Source: Pseudoruminococcus_B sp937901805 (lineage in GTDB: Bacteria > Bacillota > Clostridia > Oscillospirales > Ruminococcaceae). From it: 64,000 nt of DNA. Location of the stretch: positions 62,001 through 126,000 of the forward strand of contig CAUWNS010000003.1 of assembly GCA_963560245.1 (NCBI GenBank), read 5' to 3'. Positions within the stretch are counted from its first letter, which is position 1. Each line of letters starts with the position of its first letter. Positions 1 through 7,460 of the stretch are shown in pieces. Made by a program: the position numbers and the translations under genes. Under the pieces are notes generated by a model. It saw only the letters and a program-made list of their open reading frames with translations, was not told where the DNA came from and did no database searches.

Positions 1-400
1 TCCATTTGCAGCGGCGTACAAACCGGTTGTCCATTCCTGCCGGATTCAGGTTCGCCCCGCTGACGATCAGCCTGGAAAGCAGATCCGGAAACCGGATAGC
101 CAAAAGCAAACCGATAATCCCTCCATCACTAAACCCATATATAACCGGCTTTTGCAAATGAAGCTGCCGGATAAACTCTCTTGTATCTTCTGCCATCAGG
201 GAATAGCTCAATTCTCTGGTCTTTTCACTTTGTCCATGGCAGCGGCTGTCCAGCGCATATACGGTATAATCATTTGATAATTTTGTCACAACTTTATCAA
301 ATATCCGATGATCTTCTCCGTTTCCATGCAATAATAAAAGCGGATCCCCCCGGCCGGTTTTTTCGTAAAAAAGCGTGATTCCATGCACCGCAATCTTCAT
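1..400 (-). CDS. alpha/beta hydrolase, 3' part outside window
   Basis: 133 codons of a minus-strand gene are visible and the frame runs off the left edge without a stop. The product reads as an alpha/beta-hydrolase fold enzyme. A His-Gly-Asn-Gly-Glu oxyanion-type segment lies at residues 25-29, and the nucleophile elbow Gly-Phe-Ser-Asp-Gly puts the presumed catalytic Ser at 91. The acid and histidine of the triad lie outside the window. The ATG at 398-400 is preceded by AGGAGAAAGG at normal spacing, so the start is well supported. No signal peptide is seen, so it is probably cytoplasmic. The substrate cannot be told; esterase, lactonase and haloperoxidase-like members all share this fold. It is divergent from the lactate dehydrogenase gene. 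Confidence 0.85.
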   Translation of the reverse strand, partial: MKIAVHGITLFYEKTGRGDPLLLLHGNGEDHRIFDKVVTKLSNDYTVYALDSRCHGQSEKTRELSYSLMAEDTREFIRQLHLQKPVIYGFSDGGIIGLLLAIRFPDLLSRLIVSGANLNPAGMDNRFVRRCKW

Positions 401-798
401 TAACCCTTTCTCCTTTTCCACCCCAAAATCCCCTTTTATTTGAATCCACATGATTATAACGCGCAACAAAATCAGAAGAAACGCTCCATCTTTCCTCCTA
501 AAAAGTCAGGTAACATCCGATTTTCTCTGTGTTTTTATATAAATCAATTTATACAAATAAAAAGAGGAAAAAGTAAAAATTATTACCAGAATTCCGTCGG
601 AATCCTATTTACAAACGCCGCGCGTCATGCTATGATTTTAACAAAACGGGATTGTTTTTTCATCTGTTTTTTTGAACTGTTTTTCCGTTTGGGCGAATAG
701 AAAAAAAGAAAGTTCGCCTGTAGTCATGACAGATTTTTTGCCGGATCTTTGTAATAAAAAGAAAAAGAAGCAAGTCCGGCATCAGGGGGATATGACAA
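401..798. other. intergenic region between hydrolase and ldh
   Basis: About 400 bp between divergent genes, AT-rich, with no convincing coding frame. It holds the ldh promoter (608-636). A weak inverted repeat GGCGAA/TTCGCC lies near 692-717 with a long A-rich loop. Confidence 0.6.
608..636 (+). promoter_or_regulatory. sigma-A type promoter of ldh
   Basis: TTTACA (608-613), a 17-bp spacer and TATGAT (631-636). The predicted transcript start is near 643, giving a leader of about 155 nt before the ldh GTG. Confidence 0.65.
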
Positions 799-1752
799 GT
801 GAAAAAAGGTAAAAAAATCACCATCCTTGGCGCGGGCAATGTTGGTGCGTCCATTGGTTATGCACTGGTATTAGACGGCATGGCTTCCGAGCTCCTTTTT
901 ATTGACATCAATGAAAAAAAAGCGCAGGGTGAAGCCATGGATCTTCTTCAAGGCACGCCTTTTTGTGCACCTGTTAAAGTGTATTCCGGTTCTTATGCAG
1001 ACGCAGTGGATTCCGATATTGTCATCGTTACAGTGGGCCTTGCCCGTAAACCCGGCCAAAGCCGGATTGATCTGGCACAGGCCAATGTGAATATTATCAA
1101 ACAGGTAATGCCTCAAATTACTAAGGCGGCACCGGACGCAATTTATGTCGTGGTCAGTAATCCGGTTGATATCATTACCTATGCCATTTTAAAAACAACA
1201 GATTTGCAGGAAAATCAGGTGATCGGTTCGGGCACCATGTTGGATTCTGCCCGTTTACGTTCCCGTCTTGCTGATCATGTAAGACTAAATCCCAAAAATG
1301 TCCATGCCTATGTATTTGGGGAGCATGGAGATAGTTCTATGATTCCATGGTCACTTGCTACTATTGCGGGAATCGAAATGAACCGCTATTGCAGCGACAT
1401 GTGTGAAAAGCACAATCTCTGCGGAAAAGAAGAACTCAGAGAAATCGAAGAGGATGTCCGCTCTGCCGGGGCAAAAGTGATTGAACGGAAAGGGGCCACC
1501 TTTTATGCAGTTGCCCTTTCCGTACGCCGTATTTGTGAATGCATTGTGCGGGATACGCACTCTGTTATGACTGTTTCCTCTCTGGTACATGATCAATACG
1601 GCATCAGCGATGTCTGTCTTAGCCTGCCCTATGTGGTAGGGGCGCATGGCATTATTCGCAGCGTAGTGCCTCCTCTCACGGAAGAAGAGGTCACTTTGCT
1701 GCACAGGAGTGCCAATACTCTTAAAAATACTATCAGCCAGTTGGAGCTGTAA
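799..1752 (+). CDS. ldh: L-lactate dehydrogenase
   Basis: NAD-dependent interconversion of pyruvate and L-lactate, a cytoplasmic fermentation step that regenerates NAD+. The 317-residue length is normal for the LDH/MDH family. The Rossmann Gly-Ala-Gly-Asn-Val-Gly motif is at residues 11-16 and the NAD-binding acidic residue is Asp36. The mobile loop reads Arg-Lys-Pro-Gly-Gln-Ser-Arg; Gln (not Arg) at the specificity position indicates lactate rather than malate dehydrogenase. The segments with catalytic Asp/Arg (SGTMLDSARLR) and catalytic His (GEHGDSS) are intact. The start is the GTG at 799, 8 nt after AGGGGGA; an ATG at 792 is out of frame. The malic enzyme gene follows about 100 nt downstream in the same direction, suggesting a shared pyruvate-node role. 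Confidence 0.95.
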   Translation: MKKGKKITILGAGNVGASIGYALVLDGMASELLFIDINEKKAQGEAMDLLQGTPFCAPVKVYSGSYADAVDSDIVIVTVGLARKPGQSRIDLAQANVNIIKQVMPQITKAAPDAIYVVVSNPVDIITYAILKTTDLQENQVIGSGTMLDSARLRSRLADHVRLNPKNVHAYVFGEHGDSSMIPWSLATIAGIEMNRYCSDMCEKHNLCGKEELREIEEDVRSAGAKVIERKGATFYAVALSVRRICECIVRDTHSVMTVSSLVHDQYGISDVCLSLPYVVGAHGIIRSVVPPLTEEEVTLLHRSANTLKNTISQLEL

Positions 1753-1855
1753 GCTTTTTTGCGGCCCAGCGGCTGCATAAGTATAAATTATCAGGCAAAC
1801 CATTGTGTTTTCCATATTGGTTTGCCAAAAAACATTCAGAAAGGAATGGATAAAC

Positions 1856-3034
1856 ATGGATTACGCAGCAGAATCCCTGAAAAAACACAAAGAATGGAAA
1901 GGAAAAATTGAGGTTGTTTGCCGTGCCCCGCTGGAAAACCACGAGGATCTTTCCCTTGCCTATACTCCGGGCGTTGCACAGCCCTGCCTGGAAATCCAGA
2001 AAGATGTTAACCAGAGCTATGAACTGACCCGCCGCGGCAACCTCGTTGCAGTTGTCACCGACGGTACCGCTGTCCTCGGTCTTGGCGATATCGGTCCAGA
2101 GGCTGGTATGCCGGTTATGGAAGGCAAATGCGCTCTGTTCAAACACTTTGGCGACGTTGATGCAATTCCTTTGTGCGTCCGTTCCAAAGACGTTGACGAG
2201 ATTGTCAACACTGTCCGTCTGCTCGCAGGCAGCTTTGGCGGTGTAAACTTGGAAGATATCGCCGCTCCGCGCTGCTTTGAAATTGAGCGCCGCCTGAAAG
2301 AGTGCTGTGATATTCCTATCTTCCATGACGACCAGCATGGTACCGCAGTCGTTGCGCTGGCTGCAATGCTCAACGCGCTCAAACTCGTTGGCAAGAAACT
2401 TGAGGATATCAAGGTTGTTACCAGCGGCGCAGGCGCTGCCGGAATTGCAATCATCAAACTGCTCATCGCCTCCGGCCTGAACAGCGAAAACGTTATCCTC
2501 TGCGACCGCAAAGGCGCAATTTACAAAGGCCGCGACGGTCTGAACAAAGAGAAAGAGGAAATGGCTGAAATCACCAATAAGAACTGCCAGAAAGGTTCTC
2601 TTGCAGACGTCCTTGTTGGCGCTGACGTTTTCCTTGGCATCTCTGCTCCTGGTTGTGTCACTCCGGAAATGGTCAAGAGCATGAACAAAGATCCTATCAT
2701 TTTCCCGATGGCAAACCCGACTCCAGAAATCATGCCGGATCTCGCATATGAAGCAGGCGCCGCTGTTGTCGGTACCGGTCGCAGCGACTTCCCGAACCAG
2801 ATCAACAACATCCTTGCTTTCCCGGGTATCTTCCGCGGCGCATTGGATGTCCGTGCAAGCGACATCAACGATGCTATGAAGATTGCCGCCGCCAAAGCAA
2901 TTGCTGATTATGTCACTCCAGACAAGCTCTGCAGAGATTACATCATTCCGAGTGCATTTGAGGATGGAATTGCCCAGGTGGTTGCAAAAGCTGTTGTACA
3001 GGCCGCTCGTGATTCCGGTGTTGCACGTCTCTAA
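1856..3034 (+). CDS. NAD(P)-dependent malic enzyme
   Basis: Oxidative decarboxylation of malate to pyruvate and CO2. The product is 392 residues, the length of the short bacterial malic enzymes that lack the C-terminal phosphotransacetylase domain. Visible hallmarks are the Tyr-Thr-Pro-Gly-Val-Ala motif (about 37-42), the EGKCALFKHFGDVDA stretch with the catalytic Lys and acidic metal ligands, FHDDQHGTA, the nucleotide-binding Gly-Ala-Gly-Ala-Ala-Gly and FPMANPTPE near the C-terminus. The start is the ATG at 1856 after AAAGGAATGG. Coenzyme preference (NAD or NADP) cannot be read reliably. It follows ldh in the same direction and ends at a strong terminator, so the two may be co-transcribed around pyruvate metabolism. 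Confidence 0.93.
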   Translation: MDYAAESLKKHKEWKGKIEVVCRAPLENHEDLSLAYTPGVAQPCLEIQKDVNQSYELTRRGNLVAVVTDGTAVLGLGDIGPEAGMPVMEGKCALFKHFGDVDAIPLCVRSKDVDEIVNTVRLLAGSFGGVNLEDIAAPRCFEIERRLKECCDIPIFHDDQHGTAVVALAAMLNALKLVGKKLEDIKVVTSGAGAAGIAIIKLLIASGLNSENVILCDRKGAIYKGRDGLNKEKEEMAEITNKNCQKGSLADVLVGADVFLGISAPGCVTPEMVKSMNKDPIIFPMANPTPEIMPDLAYEAGAAVVGTGRSDFPNQINNILAFPGIFRGALDVRASDINDAMKIAAAKAIADYVTPDKLCRDYIIPSAFEDGIAQVVAKAVVQAARDSGVARL

Positions 3035-3054
3035 TTCTTCAATTTTACTGATCA

Positions 3055-3099
3055 AAAAAAGTCCCCGGAACGGAAAACTCCGCCCCGGGGACTTTTCTT
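3055..3099 (+). terminator. rho-independent terminator after malic enzyme
   Basis: Stem AAGTCCCCGG / CCGGGGACTT with a loop of about 14 nt, followed by TTTTCTTC. Confidence 0.85.
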
Positions 3100-3445
3100 C
3101 TTTGCAAACATGTAGGCCGGGTTTGTACGAAAACCCGCACAGATATATTTGAAAAACCCTACTTTCCAAGCGCCTCTGCCGCACAGCAAATCTTACTTAT
3201 CATCTGTCCAATTGAGAGAAGAACCTCTCTTATGCGGATTTATAGACCGAAGGATTTTCCGCGTCTCCCTGTGTTCTTTGTTTTGGAACATTGGCGGAAA
3301 CAAATAGACACCTGCTCATCCCCTTACCCGCACTGCCCGAAAGTTGTCCCAAAATCGCCCGAATCCTGCGGTATAGTAAATATATGGCTCTTGTGAATAT
3401 TCACGGAGAAGAAACAGCTGGAAAAAACCAGAATACGCGGCTTTT
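3100..3445. other. gap before the integrase remnant
   Basis: No intact gene. The last 70 bp (from about 3380) stay open in frame with the integrase fragment but lack its N-terminal domains. A neighbouring frame (about 3400-3437) reads like integrase sequence (GEETAGKNQNTRLF), which suggests frameshift decay of the element. Confidence 0.45.
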
Positions 3446-3793
3446 TTGCTGTTCCCTCCGGTAAAAACAATTTTAAATCAACAACTGAAATATGATAGCA
3501 GTGAAGAAAGTCTATTTAAAATTACAACTGGACAAAATTACAGACAACATTTAAAGCGATACTGCAAATCAAACAATATCCTCTATCTTACTCCTTATGA
3601 CCTTCGCCACACATTTGTTTCAATTGCAAAAAATTTACCGGAAGGAAGTTTAAAGCAACTTGTAGGACACAGTGTTGCTATGGATACATGCGGAGTATAT
3701 GCGCACCAAATAGATGGAGAAGAAAAACAGACAGCAAAAATTTGGAATCTGTTTTCAGCGACTTATTGGCTGAAAAATAAGTGGGTTATTTAA
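3446..3793 (+). pseudogene. truncated tyrosine recombinase (integrase) remnant
   Basis: Only the C-terminal catalytic half of a phage/ICE-type tyrosine recombinase remains (115 codons against about 350-400 for a full integrase). The Tyr-Asp-Leu-Arg-His-Thr box carries the second catalytic Arg and a His. Leu-Val-Gly-His-Ser carries the third His-box, and Gly-Val-Tyr-Ala-His contains the nucleophilic Tyr. The arm-binding and core-binding domains and the first catalytic Arg are missing. There is no Shine-Dalgarno in front of the only possible start (TTG). Base composition is more AT-rich than the flanking genes. The fragment lies immediately upstream of a tRNA-Ser gene, the usual attachment site for such elements, so it is best read as the scar of a lost integrative element. 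Confidence 0.85.
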
Positions 3794-3809
3794 TGGGTTG
3801 CAAACAAAA

Positions 3810-3855
3810 GAAAAACTCTGTAGAAAGGCTTGATAGGCCAATCCACAGAGTTTTT
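3810..3855. terminator. bidirectional terminator between integrase remnant and tRNA-Ser
   Basis: AAAAACTCTGT (3811-3821) pairs with ACAGAGTTTTT (3845-3855), giving T-runs in both directions. It can end the integrase transcript on plus and the tRNA transcript on minus. Confidence 0.75.
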
Positions 3856-3856
3856 A

Positions 3857-3949
3857 TGGCGGAGAAGGAGGGATTCGAACCCTCGATGCGCTATTAACGC
3901 ATACACGAGTTCCAGTCGTGCGCCATAAACCGGGCTAGGCGACTTCTCC
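3857..3949 (-). tRNA. tRNA-Ser (anticodon GGA)
   Basis: 93-nt type II tRNA read on the minus strand. The acceptor stem GGAGAAG pairs with CTTCTCC, followed by discriminator G and an encoded CCA. The anticodon stem CACGA/TCGTG holds the loop CTGGAAC with anticodon GGA, which reads UCC/UCU serine codons. A long variable arm and the T-arm AGGGTTCGAATCCCT are present. The 3' end of the gene faces the integrase remnant. Confidence 0.96.
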
Positions 3950-4049
3950 ATATTTTGGGGGTTTCATACTCTCTTCAGAGCGCTTAATCATTATAACCGA
4001 TTTTCATCCACAAGTCAAGCTTTTTCTAGAAATTCTTAGAAATTTCTGA

Positions 4050-4086
4050 TAAAAACGGAGTGGAGAGGAAAAACCTTTCCACTCCA
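4050..4086 (-). terminator. terminator of the rpsF-ssb-rpsR operon
   Basis: On the minus strand GGAGTGGAAAGG pairs with CCTCTCCACTCC around a short T-rich loop, followed by GTTTTT. Confidence 0.8.
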
Positions 4087-4108
4087 TCTTATATCCAGAA
4101 AATTGCTT

Positions 4109-4351
4109 TTATTCTCCGACGTACGGAAGGAAAGCAAGGTGACGTGCGCGCTTGATTGCAACTGTCAGCTGGCGCTGATGGCGAGCGCAGGTACCAGTAA
4201 CTCTGCGAGGAACAATCTTTGCTCTGTCAGAAAGATATCTTCTGAGTTTAGCCACGTCTTTGTAGTCGATATGCTCGACTTTGTCGACACAGAAGGAACA
4301 GACTTTTTTACGGCCTCTTCTGCCGCGTCCGCCTCTTTCATTTCTCTCCAA
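4109..4351 (-). CDS. rpsR: 30S ribosomal protein S18
   Basis: 80-residue ribosomal protein of the small-subunit platform that binds as a heterodimer with S6. The basic, glycine-rich N-terminus leads into the conserved KKVCSFC segment, the Asp-Tyr-Lys-Asp-Val stretch, and the IVPRRVTGTCARHQRQLT core that contacts 16S rRNA. The two N-terminal cysteines plus a third in GTC suggest the zinc-binding C+ form. It is last in the classical rpsF-ssb-rpsR operon, with 37 nt to ssb and a strong terminator 20 nt downstream. Confidence 0.97.
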   Translation of the reverse strand: MERNERGGRGRRGRKKVCSFCVDKVEHIDYKDVAKLRRYLSDRAKIVPRRVTGTCARHQRQLTVAIKRARHLAFLPYVGE

Positions 4352-4388
4352 CGTAATGACCTCCTTTAATCAGGATAAATACAAATGC

Positions 4389-4856
4389 TTAAAACGGTAA
4401 ATCGTCATCTGCCGGAATTTCAGAAAAATCACCGAGATCCCCGCTCTCAAAAGTCTGAGCTGGCTGCGCAACAGGGTTTGGAACCTCAAATGGTGTCGGT
4501 GCCGGCTGCTGATATGCAGCATTTGCACGTTCACTGGAAGCTTTACTCTCTGCAAAATGGACCTGATCAGCAACAATCTCAAACGCTTTCCGGTTCACGC
4601 CATTGCGATCCGTATAGCTTCTGGTCTGAATCTGGCCATCCACAGCAACCAACTGGCCTTTGCGAAAATAACGGGAAACAAATTCCGCCGTCTGACGCCA
4701 AGCAACAATATCGATAAAATCCGTCTGCTGCTGGGCATTTTTGGAATAATTCCGGTTGACAGCCAGCGTAAAGCTTGCGACTGACACACCGTTCGGGGTC
4801 TGTCTCAATTCAGGGTCTGCGGTTAAGCGGCCCATCAGGATTGCCCGGTTGAGCAT
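4389..4856 (-). CDS. ssb: single-stranded DNA-binding protein
   Basis: 155-residue SSB that coats single-stranded DNA in replication, recombination and repair. The N-terminal OB fold (about 1-105) starts MLNRAILMGRLTADPELR and carries the aromatic and basic residues of the family. A Gln/Pro/Ala-rich flexible linker follows. The acidic C-terminal tail ends Asp-Asp-Asp-Leu-Pro-Phe, the tip that recruits repair and replication partners. It lies between rpsF and rpsR, so its level is tied to ribosomal protein synthesis. The 18-nt gap from rpsF suggests tight co-transcription. Confidence 0.97.
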   Translation of the reverse strand: MLNRAILMGRLTADPELRQTPNGVSVASFTLAVNRNYSKNAQQQTDFIDIVAWRQTAEFVSRYFRKGQLVAVDGQIQTRSYTDRNGVNRKAFEIVADQVHFAESKASSERANAAYQQPAPTPFEVPNPVAQPAQTFESGDLGDFSEIPADDDLPF

Positions 4857-4874
4857 ACAAACACCACCCTCAAA

Positions 4875-5168
4875 TTAGTCCTTTTTGACGATCAGTGTAC
4901 GGAGAACTCCATCCGTAATTTTGTAAACGCGGTCGAGTTCTGCCGGGAATTCCGGAGTACAGGTGAAGTTTACCAGATAATAGTAACCTTCATTCTCCTT
5001 CTGGATTTCGTAAGCCAATCTGCGCTTACCCCAATCCTCCACGCTGTCGACAGTACCGTGTTCTGCGATGAGGTTCTGGAATTTTTCAAACAAATTCTTG
5101 ATACCCTCTTCGCCAAGCTTTGTGCTGAGAATCATTACAGTCTCGTAGCTTGCTTTAACCTGTGCCAT
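4875..5168 (-). CDS. rpsF: 30S ribosomal protein S6
   Basis: 97 residues, normal for S6, the partner of S18 on the 30S platform. Typical features are ASYETVMILST at the N-terminus, EDWGKRRLAYEIQKENEGYYYLVNF in the middle, and a C-terminal YKITDGVLRTLIVKKD. The start is the ATG at 5166-5168 with GGAGGTG 6 nt upstream; an upstream in-frame codon would lie inside the regulatory leader. First gene of the operon, driven by a near-consensus promoter at 5250-5278. Confidence 0.96.
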   Translation of the reverse strand: MAQVKASYETVMILSTKLGEEGIKNLFEKFQNLIAEHGTVDSVEDWGKRRLAYEIQKENEGYYYLVNFTCTPEFPAELDRVYKITDGVLRTLIVKKD

Positions 5169-5193
5169 GAAAACACCTCCTTTTGGACTTATG

Positions 5194-5243
5194 GCCCCGG
5201 ATGACATACCGGAGCAAGGATGTTATGCGCTTGGCGCAATAAC
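5194..5243 (-). promoter_or_regulatory. structured rpsF leader, candidate S6:S18 autoregulatory site
   Basis: The predicted transcript begins near 5243 with a hairpin of UGCGC/GCGCA flanked by GUUAU/UAAC (5222-5243). A second stem, GCUCCGG / CCGGGGC (5209-5215 with 5194-5200), has an 8-nt loop just before the ribosome site. Many bacteria regulate this operon through an S6:S18 complex binding a CCG-containing leader stem. Assignment of this leader to that class is inference. Confidence 0.5.
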
Positions 5244-5249
5244 AGTCAA

Positions 5250-5278
5250 ATTATAACACTTGCAGTAAAGCTTGTCAA
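5250..5278 (-). promoter_or_regulatory. strong promoter of rpsF operon
   Basis: TTGACA (5278-5273), a 17-bp spacer and TATAAT (5255-5250) on minus: a perfect consensus match. It starts 8 bp beyond the galU stop. Confidence 0.9.
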
Positions 5279-5285
5279 CTAAAAT

Positions 5286-6155
5286 TCAAAGCGTTTTTAC
5301 AAGTTCTTTTAAGTATGCCCGCAGATCCTCACCGATTTCTTCGTTCTTCAGTCCGACTTCAATCGACGCCTGCAAAATCCCCAGCTTGTTCCCCATGTCA
5401 TAGCGGATGCCCTCATAATCCACACCCATCATATGCTCTGTTACAGCAAGCTCTTTCATTGCGTCCGTCAGTTGGATCTCCCCGCCGGCTCCCGGTGCTG
5501 TTCGTTCCAGGATTTCAAAAATTTTCGCAGGAAGCACGCAGCGATCCAGAATGGAAAAATTGGAAAATTCCTTTCCCGGGGCAGGCTTTTCAATCATATC
5601 GTCCACCATATAGAGATTATCCCGTTCATGATGGACGGAAAGGGAGGAGTATCGCTGGATATCCTGTGCCGAAACCTCTTTTATACCGACAACACCCAGT
5701 CCATATTTCTCATATACTTCGCAGAGCTGTTTGCAGGCTGGATTTTCCCCGATGATTACACCGTCTCCATAGAGCACGGCAAACGGCTCGTTTCCAACAA
5801 AGGATTTTGCACATAAAACGGCATGCCCAAGTCCTTTCATTTCCTTCTGCCGGACATAATGGATATTTGCCATCTCGGCCACTTTCCGTACTTCAGCCAG
5901 CAGCTTCTCTTTCCCGGAATCCGCCAGTCGTTTTTCCAATTCCGGCGAATGGTCAAAATGATCTTCCACCGCCGTCTTCCCACGGCTGGTGATAATCAGG
6001 ATTTCTTCAATACCGGAACGAACTGCCTCCTCTACAATATACTGAATTGCAGGTTTGTCCACAATTGGAAGCATTTCTTTTGGAATGGCTTTGGAAGCCG
6101 GTAATACTCTGGTTCCCAGCCCCGCAGCCGGTATCACTGCTTTTCGAACTCTCAT
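5286..6155 (-). CDS. galU: UTP-glucose-1-phosphate uridylyltransferase
   Basis: Makes UDP-glucose from UTP and glucose-1-phosphate, supplying envelope polysaccharide and galactose metabolism. The 289-residue length matches bacterial GalU. The nucleotide-binding signature PAAGLGTRVLPASKAIPKEM is at the N-terminus, followed by VDKPAIQYIVEEA, the metal-binding Tyr-Gly-Asp-Gly segment near residue 128 and an EKP motif. The start is the ATG at 6153-6155 with AAAAGGAG upstream. The final part of the gene abuts the rpsF promoter. A galactokinase is encoded 6 kb away, but no galT or galE is visible in the window. Confidence 0.94.
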   Translation of the reverse strand: MRVRKAVIPAAGLGTRVLPASKAIPKEMLPIVDKPAIQYIVEEAVRSGIEEILIITSRGKTAVEDHFDHSPELEKRLADSGKEKLLAEVRKVAEMANIHYVRQKEMKGLGHAVLCAKSFVGNEPFAVLYGDGVIIGENPACKQLCEVYEKYGLGVVGIKEVSAQDIQRYSSLSVHHERDNLYMVDDMIEKPAPGKEFSNFSILDRCVLPAKIFEILERTAPGAGGEIQLTDAMKELAVTEHMMGVDYEGIRYDMGNKLGILQASIEVGLKNEEIGEDLRAYLKELVKTL

Positions 6156-6174
6156 TTTGTTTCTCCTTTTTATT

Positions 6175-6206
6175 AAAATAGAGGGAGGAAATCCCACCTC
6201 TATTTT
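6175..6206 (-). terminator. terminator between zinc-ribbon gene and galU
   Basis: AAAATAGAGG pairs with CCTCTATTTT around a GGGA/TCCC inner stem, on the minus strand after the stop at 6212. Confidence 0.6.
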
Positions 6207-6211
6207 TGTAG

Positions 6212-7192
6212 TTAAAACATCCCGAAAACCATAATCATACTGCCAATCATATACAGGGCCATCATCACAATACAGAGAATGATAATCCCCTTACGGTTGA
6301 CGCCGCCCTGTTTGATCAGTGCATCATGGTATTCCGGGGAACCAATCGCATAACGCTCGCGCAGTTTTTTGATTTTACGGAAAATATGCCATTTATACAA
6401 ACGGGTTGCAAATAAGCCAAAAATAATCATTACCGCCATGCTCACAAGTTGAGAAGCCATCTCAATCTTCAATAAATAAGCGGTATCCACCTGCACCCCC
6501 TGGGCCACGATTCCAGTAATCGCAGAAAACAAATCCGGCAGGGTCTGCAAAGAAAGCAGAGTCGTAGCAGTAAAAATCAAAAGGGAGATCAAGGCGCTTA
6601 CAATTGCCATGGAGTAAACTTTCCGGTACAGGAAATAATAGAAGGAGAAAAAACAACCGGACCAACACCAGGACGTCTTTTTCCCCTCACTCATCTGCTT
6701 AAAGCGCGGCAGATAATAGGCGCTGCTTTCCCCGACAATCTCCTGCAATTCCAATACGGAAACGCCGTCTATTTCCTCTTGCGGAGAAAGTCCGCCATAG
6801 GGATCTACAGTATATGCTCCGAACGGCATTCCAAACGGATTATTCGGGCGTTGGCCTGCCGCCTGCTGTCCAAAAGGATTTGAGCCCTCCTGTTGGGGGC
6901 CAAACCCTTTCAGCGGTTTTCCGCAGCGTGTACAGAAAATACCCTCTACTGGGTTTTCCGCTCCGCAGGAAGGACACTGGAGAGTCTCTCCTGACGGCTC
7001 TCCCTGGGACTGCGCTCCCGGTGCATGCCACGTTTCTCCCGTCCCATGCTTATCGGCAAAGGCGCATTTCCCATTTTTCAAGTAGCACTCCCTGTGATGA
7101 GGGGCACCACACTCCGGACAGACAACAATGTCATCCGTATCGGTAAATTCTTTATCACAGACAGGGCAATGAATTCCTTCATATTTCCCCAT
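6212..7192 (-). CDS. RING-like/zinc-ribbon membrane protein (DUF2628-type)
   Basis: 326 residues with an unusual layout. Residues 1-50 hold a RING-like cysteine/histidine array (HCPVC, VCPECGAPHHRECY, C in KNGKCAF). A four-Cys zinc ribbon follows near 72-95 (CPSCGAENP, CTRCGKPL), then a Gly/Pro/Gln-rich linker. The C-terminal half has hydrophobic segments that look like three or four membrane helices and a DUF2628-like FYYFLYRKVY core. It is probably an inner-membrane protein with cytoplasmic zinc domains. The Shine-Dalgarno AAGGAG supports the start. It has its own promoter (7273-7300) and terminator. Prokaryotic RING-type proteins of this kind are known in Clostridia, but their function is not established and I do not assign one. 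Confidence 0.75.
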   Translation of the reverse strand: MGKYEGIHCPVCDKEFTDTDDIVVCPECGAPHHRECYLKNGKCAFADKHGTGETWHAPGAQSQGEPSGETLQCPSCGAENPVEGIFCTRCGKPLKGFGPQQEGSNPFGQQAAGQRPNNPFGMPFGAYTVDPYGGLSPQEEIDGVSVLELQEIVGESSAYYLPRFKQMSEGKKTSWCWSGCFFSFYYFLYRKVYSMAIVSALISLLIFTATTLLSLQTLPDLFSAITGIVAQGVQVDTAYLLKIEMASQLVSMAVMIIFGLFATRLYKWHIFRKIKKLRERYAIGSPEYHDALIKQGGVNRKGIIILCIVMMALYMIGSMIMVFGMF

Positions 7193-7272
7193 TTAAACAT
7201 CTCCTTGTCCTGTGCGTATTAAGTAACAAGGCCAAAATCAGCCCGCCTTGAGTAGAAACTACACATTTTTAT

Positions 7273-7300
7273 ATTATATACGATACTCCTCCAAAATCAA
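7273..7300 (-). promoter_or_regulatory. promoter of the zinc-ribbon gene
   Basis: TTGATT (7300-7295), a 16-bp spacer and TATAAT (7278-7273) on minus. It is divergent from the prfB promoter 32 bp away. Confidence 0.7.
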
Positions 7301-7331
7301 AGCTTTTTTGTAAACTTTGTAAGAACTCGCC

Positions 7332-7360
7332 TTTACTTTGCAGAAGGGTTGCACTATAAT
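7332..7360 (+). promoter_or_regulatory. prfB promoter
   Basis: TTTACT (7332-7337), 17 bp, TATAAT (7355-7360). The transcript should start near 7367. The leader carries a GCCGG/CCGGC hairpin about 35 nt before the start codon. Confidence 0.75.
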
Positions 7361-7460
7361 GGAAACGGGAGATTTTTCTGTTTCTTCCTTCAACAGGGAA
7401 ACTGCCCACAACACCAACAGGCCGGTCTGTCCGGCAGAGACAAGGATGATACAAACGACT

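Noticed and set aside
692..717. Terminator before ldh
   Set aside because: The 6-bp stem has a loop of about 14 nt and no T-run, and it lies inside the ldh leader.
1733..3184. 483-codon minus-strand open frame opposite malic enzyme
   Set aside because: Lies antisense to a clearly conserved gene, has no ribosome site and shows no protein family features; it follows from the codon bias of the real gene.
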